A stretch of DNA of 64,000 nucleotides from Calliopsis andreniformis (Eukaryota; Arthropoda; Insecta; Hymenoptera; Andrenidae), in contig NW_027480440.1 in assembly GCF_051401765.1 (NCBI RefSeq), positions 5,704,001 through 5,768,000 of the forward strand. Reading direction: 5' to 3'. Both the position numbers and the translations under genes were made by a program. Within the stretch, counting starts at the first letter, position 1, and each line of letters opens with the position of its first letter. A model generated the notes under the pieces. The model was given only the letters and a program-made list of their open reading frames with translations, was not told the origin of the DNA and made no database searches. This document shows positions 62,201 to 64,000 of this stretch, in pieces.

Positions 62201-64000
62201 TCAATCCTCAACCCTCATTCTTCAATCCTCAACACACAATTCTCAATCTTCAATCCTCAATCCTCAATCCTCAATTCTCAATCCGCAATTCTCAATCCTC
62301 AGACCTCAAACATCAATACTCAACCCTCAGTCCTCGTCCGCAATCCACAACCCTCAATCCTCAATCTTCATTCATCCATATTCAACCTTCAATCCTCAAT
62401 CCTCAATCCTCAATCCTCAATCCTCAATCCACAATCCAAAATCCTCAATCCTCAATACCCAATCCTCAATTTTCAATCATCAACCCTCAACTCTCAGTCC
62501 CCAATCCTCAATATTCAATCCTCAATCCTCTATCCTCAATCCTCAATCCTCAACCTTCAATCCTCAATGCTCAACCTTGAATCCTCAATCCTCAATGCTC
62601 AATCCTCAATTCTCAATCCTCAATCGTCAATCTTCAAGCCTCAATACTCAATCTTCAATCCCCTATCCTCAATCCTCAATCCCCAATCCTCAATCTTCAA
62701 TCCTCAATACTCAATCTTCAATCCTCAATCCTCAATCCTCATTCTTCAATCCTCAATACCCAATTCCCAATTTTCAATCCTCAATCCTCAATCCTCAATC
62801 CTCAATCCTCAATCCTCAGTCCTCAATCCTCAATCTTCAATCCTCAATACTCAATCTTTAATCCTCAATCCTCAGTCCTCAATTCTCAATTCCGAGTCCT
62901 CAGTCCTGAATCCTCAACATTCAGCCCTCAGTCCACAACAATCAGTTGTCAATCCTCAATCCTCAACAGAATATCCTCAATCCACAGATTTAAATACTCA
63001 ATACTCAATCTTCAATCCTCAATCCTCAATCCTCAATCCTCAAAACTCAATCCCCAATCCTCAATCCCAAATACTCAATCCTCAACCCTCAATCCTCAAC
63101 CCTCAATCCTCAGTCCTGAAACCTCAATCCCGAATCCTCAATCCTGAATCCTCAACCTTCTGCCCTCAGTCCTCAACAGTCAATTGTCAATCATCAATCC
63201 TCAATAGAATATCCTTAATTCACAGTATTCAATACTCAATCCCCATTCTTCAATCTTCAAATCTCAATCCACAAACATCAATTCTTATCACTCAACCCTC
63301 ACCACTCAGTCAACAATCTTCAATCCTCAATACTCAATCTTGAATCCTCAATCCTCAGTTCTCAATCGTCAATACTCAATACTCAATCGTCAATCCTCAA
63401 TTCCCGATCCTCAATCTTCAATCCTCAATCCTCAATCTTCAATCCTCAATCCTCAATCCTCAATCCCCAATCCTCAATCTTCAATACTCAATACTCAACC
63501 TTCAATCCTCAATCCTCAATCCTTAATCCTCAATCCTCTATCCTCAATCCTCAATCCTGAATCCTCAATCCTCAATACTCAATCTTCAATCCTCAATCCT
63601 CAATCCTCAGTCCTCAATCCTCAATCCTCAATCCTCAATCCTTAATCTTCAATCCTCAATACTCAATCTGCAATCCTCAATCCTCAATCCTCAATCCTCA
63701 ATCCTCAATCCTCAATCTTCAATCTTCAATCCTCAATAATCAATCTTCAACACTCAATCTTCAATCCTCAATCCTCAATCCTCATTCTTCAATCCTCAAC
63801 ACACAATTCTCAATCTTCAATCCTCAATCCTCAATCCTCAATTCTCAATCCGCAATTCTCAATCCTCAGACCTCAAACATCAATACTCAACCCTCAGTCC
63901 TCGTCCGCAATCCACAACCCTCAATCCTCAATCTTCATTCATCCATATTCAACCTTCAATCCTCAATCCTCAATCCTCAATCCTCAATCCTCAATCCACA
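59290..64000 (+). repeat. Block with a 3,218-bp-offset duplication running off the right edge
   Basis: Anchors are 59,545, 60,000, 60,686, 61,329, 62,980 and 63,218. 59.88-60.55 kb matches 63.10-63.77 kb at 3,218 bp (460 heptads minus two module-2 6-mers near 61,048 and 62,328). A third, shorter copy of the same stretch lies at about 61.79-62.2 kb; the landmark AATTCCCGAT is at 60,181, 61,832 and 63,399. Signatures at 59,545 and 60,686 combine a B-type 5' half with an A-type 3' half. The window ends inside a copy, after another module 2 near 63,895. Confidence 0.83.

Larger units (their letters stand above)
1..64000 (+). repeat. Heptanucleotide satellite array (consensus TCAATCC), spanning the whole window
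   Basis: Every stretch reads as 7-bp units starting mostly with TCA: TCAATCC is commonest, followed by TCAATCT, TCAATAC, TCAGTCC, TCAACCC, TCAATTC and TGAATCC. All units have one orientation. The + strand is nearly free of G, which enters only through variants such as TCAGTCC, TGAATCC and CGAATCC. Near-perfect runs of about 10-12 consensus units occur, for example near 2,140-2,212, 26,104-26,174 and 36,311-36,393. No unique sequence, transposon, RNA gene or inverted segment was seen between them. Long + strand reading frames result from the repeat. This is satellite DNA of a probable eukaryote; the species and chromosomal location cannot be told from the sequence. Confidence 0.97.

Noticed and set aside
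1502..63312. Signatures as CRISPR repeats with heptad spacers
   Set aside because: The sequence between signatures is itself repeat, the intervals vary from 231 to 1,651 bp, and no associated genes exist.
1..64000. Minus-strand genes
   Set aside because: The - strand consensus has a TGA every 21 bp in all frames, so no frame of useful length exists.
1..64000. True telomere array
   Set aside because: The unit is TTGAGGA and not a known telomere repeat. Variant content and higher-order structure are too great, and exact CCCTAAA units are single and scattered.

Overview
The window holds no gene that I can support. From the first base to the last it is one head-to-tail array of a 7-bp repeat. 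The consensus on the + strand is TCAATCC (TTGAGGA in another phase on the - strand), always in the same orientation. I saw no unique sequence, mobile element, RNA gene, CRISPR array or inverted block. The organism cannot be named from this sequence. A 64-kb array with layered higher-order repeats, no genes and nested segmental duplications is typical of eukaryotic satellite DNA (heterochromatin, pericentromere, subtelomere or sex chromosome). It is unlike anything usual in bacteria or archaea.

The array is structured. Runs of near-consensus heptads alternate with stretches whose heptads carry fixed substitutions in a fixed order. The main one is a 154-bp, 22-heptad 'signature'. It recurs about 97 times (about 90 whole, the rest partial or degenerate) at intervals of roughly 230-1,650 bp and occurs in two haplotypes, A and B/C. 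A second ordered stretch ('module 2', around 40 copies) carries a 6-bp unit, TCGTCC or a variant, in place of a heptad. A third short marker (TAATTCG followed by TCACTCC) occurs about 20 times. By hand, every interval between neighbouring signatures equals a multiple of 7 bp plus or minus single-base slips that can each be located in a specific 6-mer or 8-mer, so the heptad phase can be followed through the window.

Layout: 1-520 is a copy of 9,816-10,335. 521-1,276 is a 378-bp tandem pair. 2.25-8.0 kb contains paired B and A signatures 504-518 bp apart, and most of it recurs at 13.3-17.95 kb. 10.6-13.3 kb contains a 1,176-bp-offset duplication. 19,677-25,576 is two nearly identical 2,950-bp units. 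25.8-26.6 kb is a 455-bp-offset pair. 26.54-30.65 kb recurs at 44.45-48.67 kb. 30.42-35.4 kb recurs at 39.40-44.2 kb. 33.9-37.1 kb contains a 1.77-kb tandem duplication. 37.1-39.4 and 48.67-53.5 kb are mosaics of pieces seen elsewhere. 53,571-57,765 is about 2.8 copies of a 1,488-bp unit. 59.3-64.0 kb contains a 3,218-bp-offset duplication that runs off the right edge.

The many long open reading frames on the + strand are by-products of the repeat. Because 7 is not a multiple of 3, all three + frames read the same heptapeptide cycle (S-I-L-N-P-Q-S) without a stop. The - strand consensus meets TGA every 21 bp in every frame. None is called as a gene. Copy boundaries below are read by eye and are approximate.
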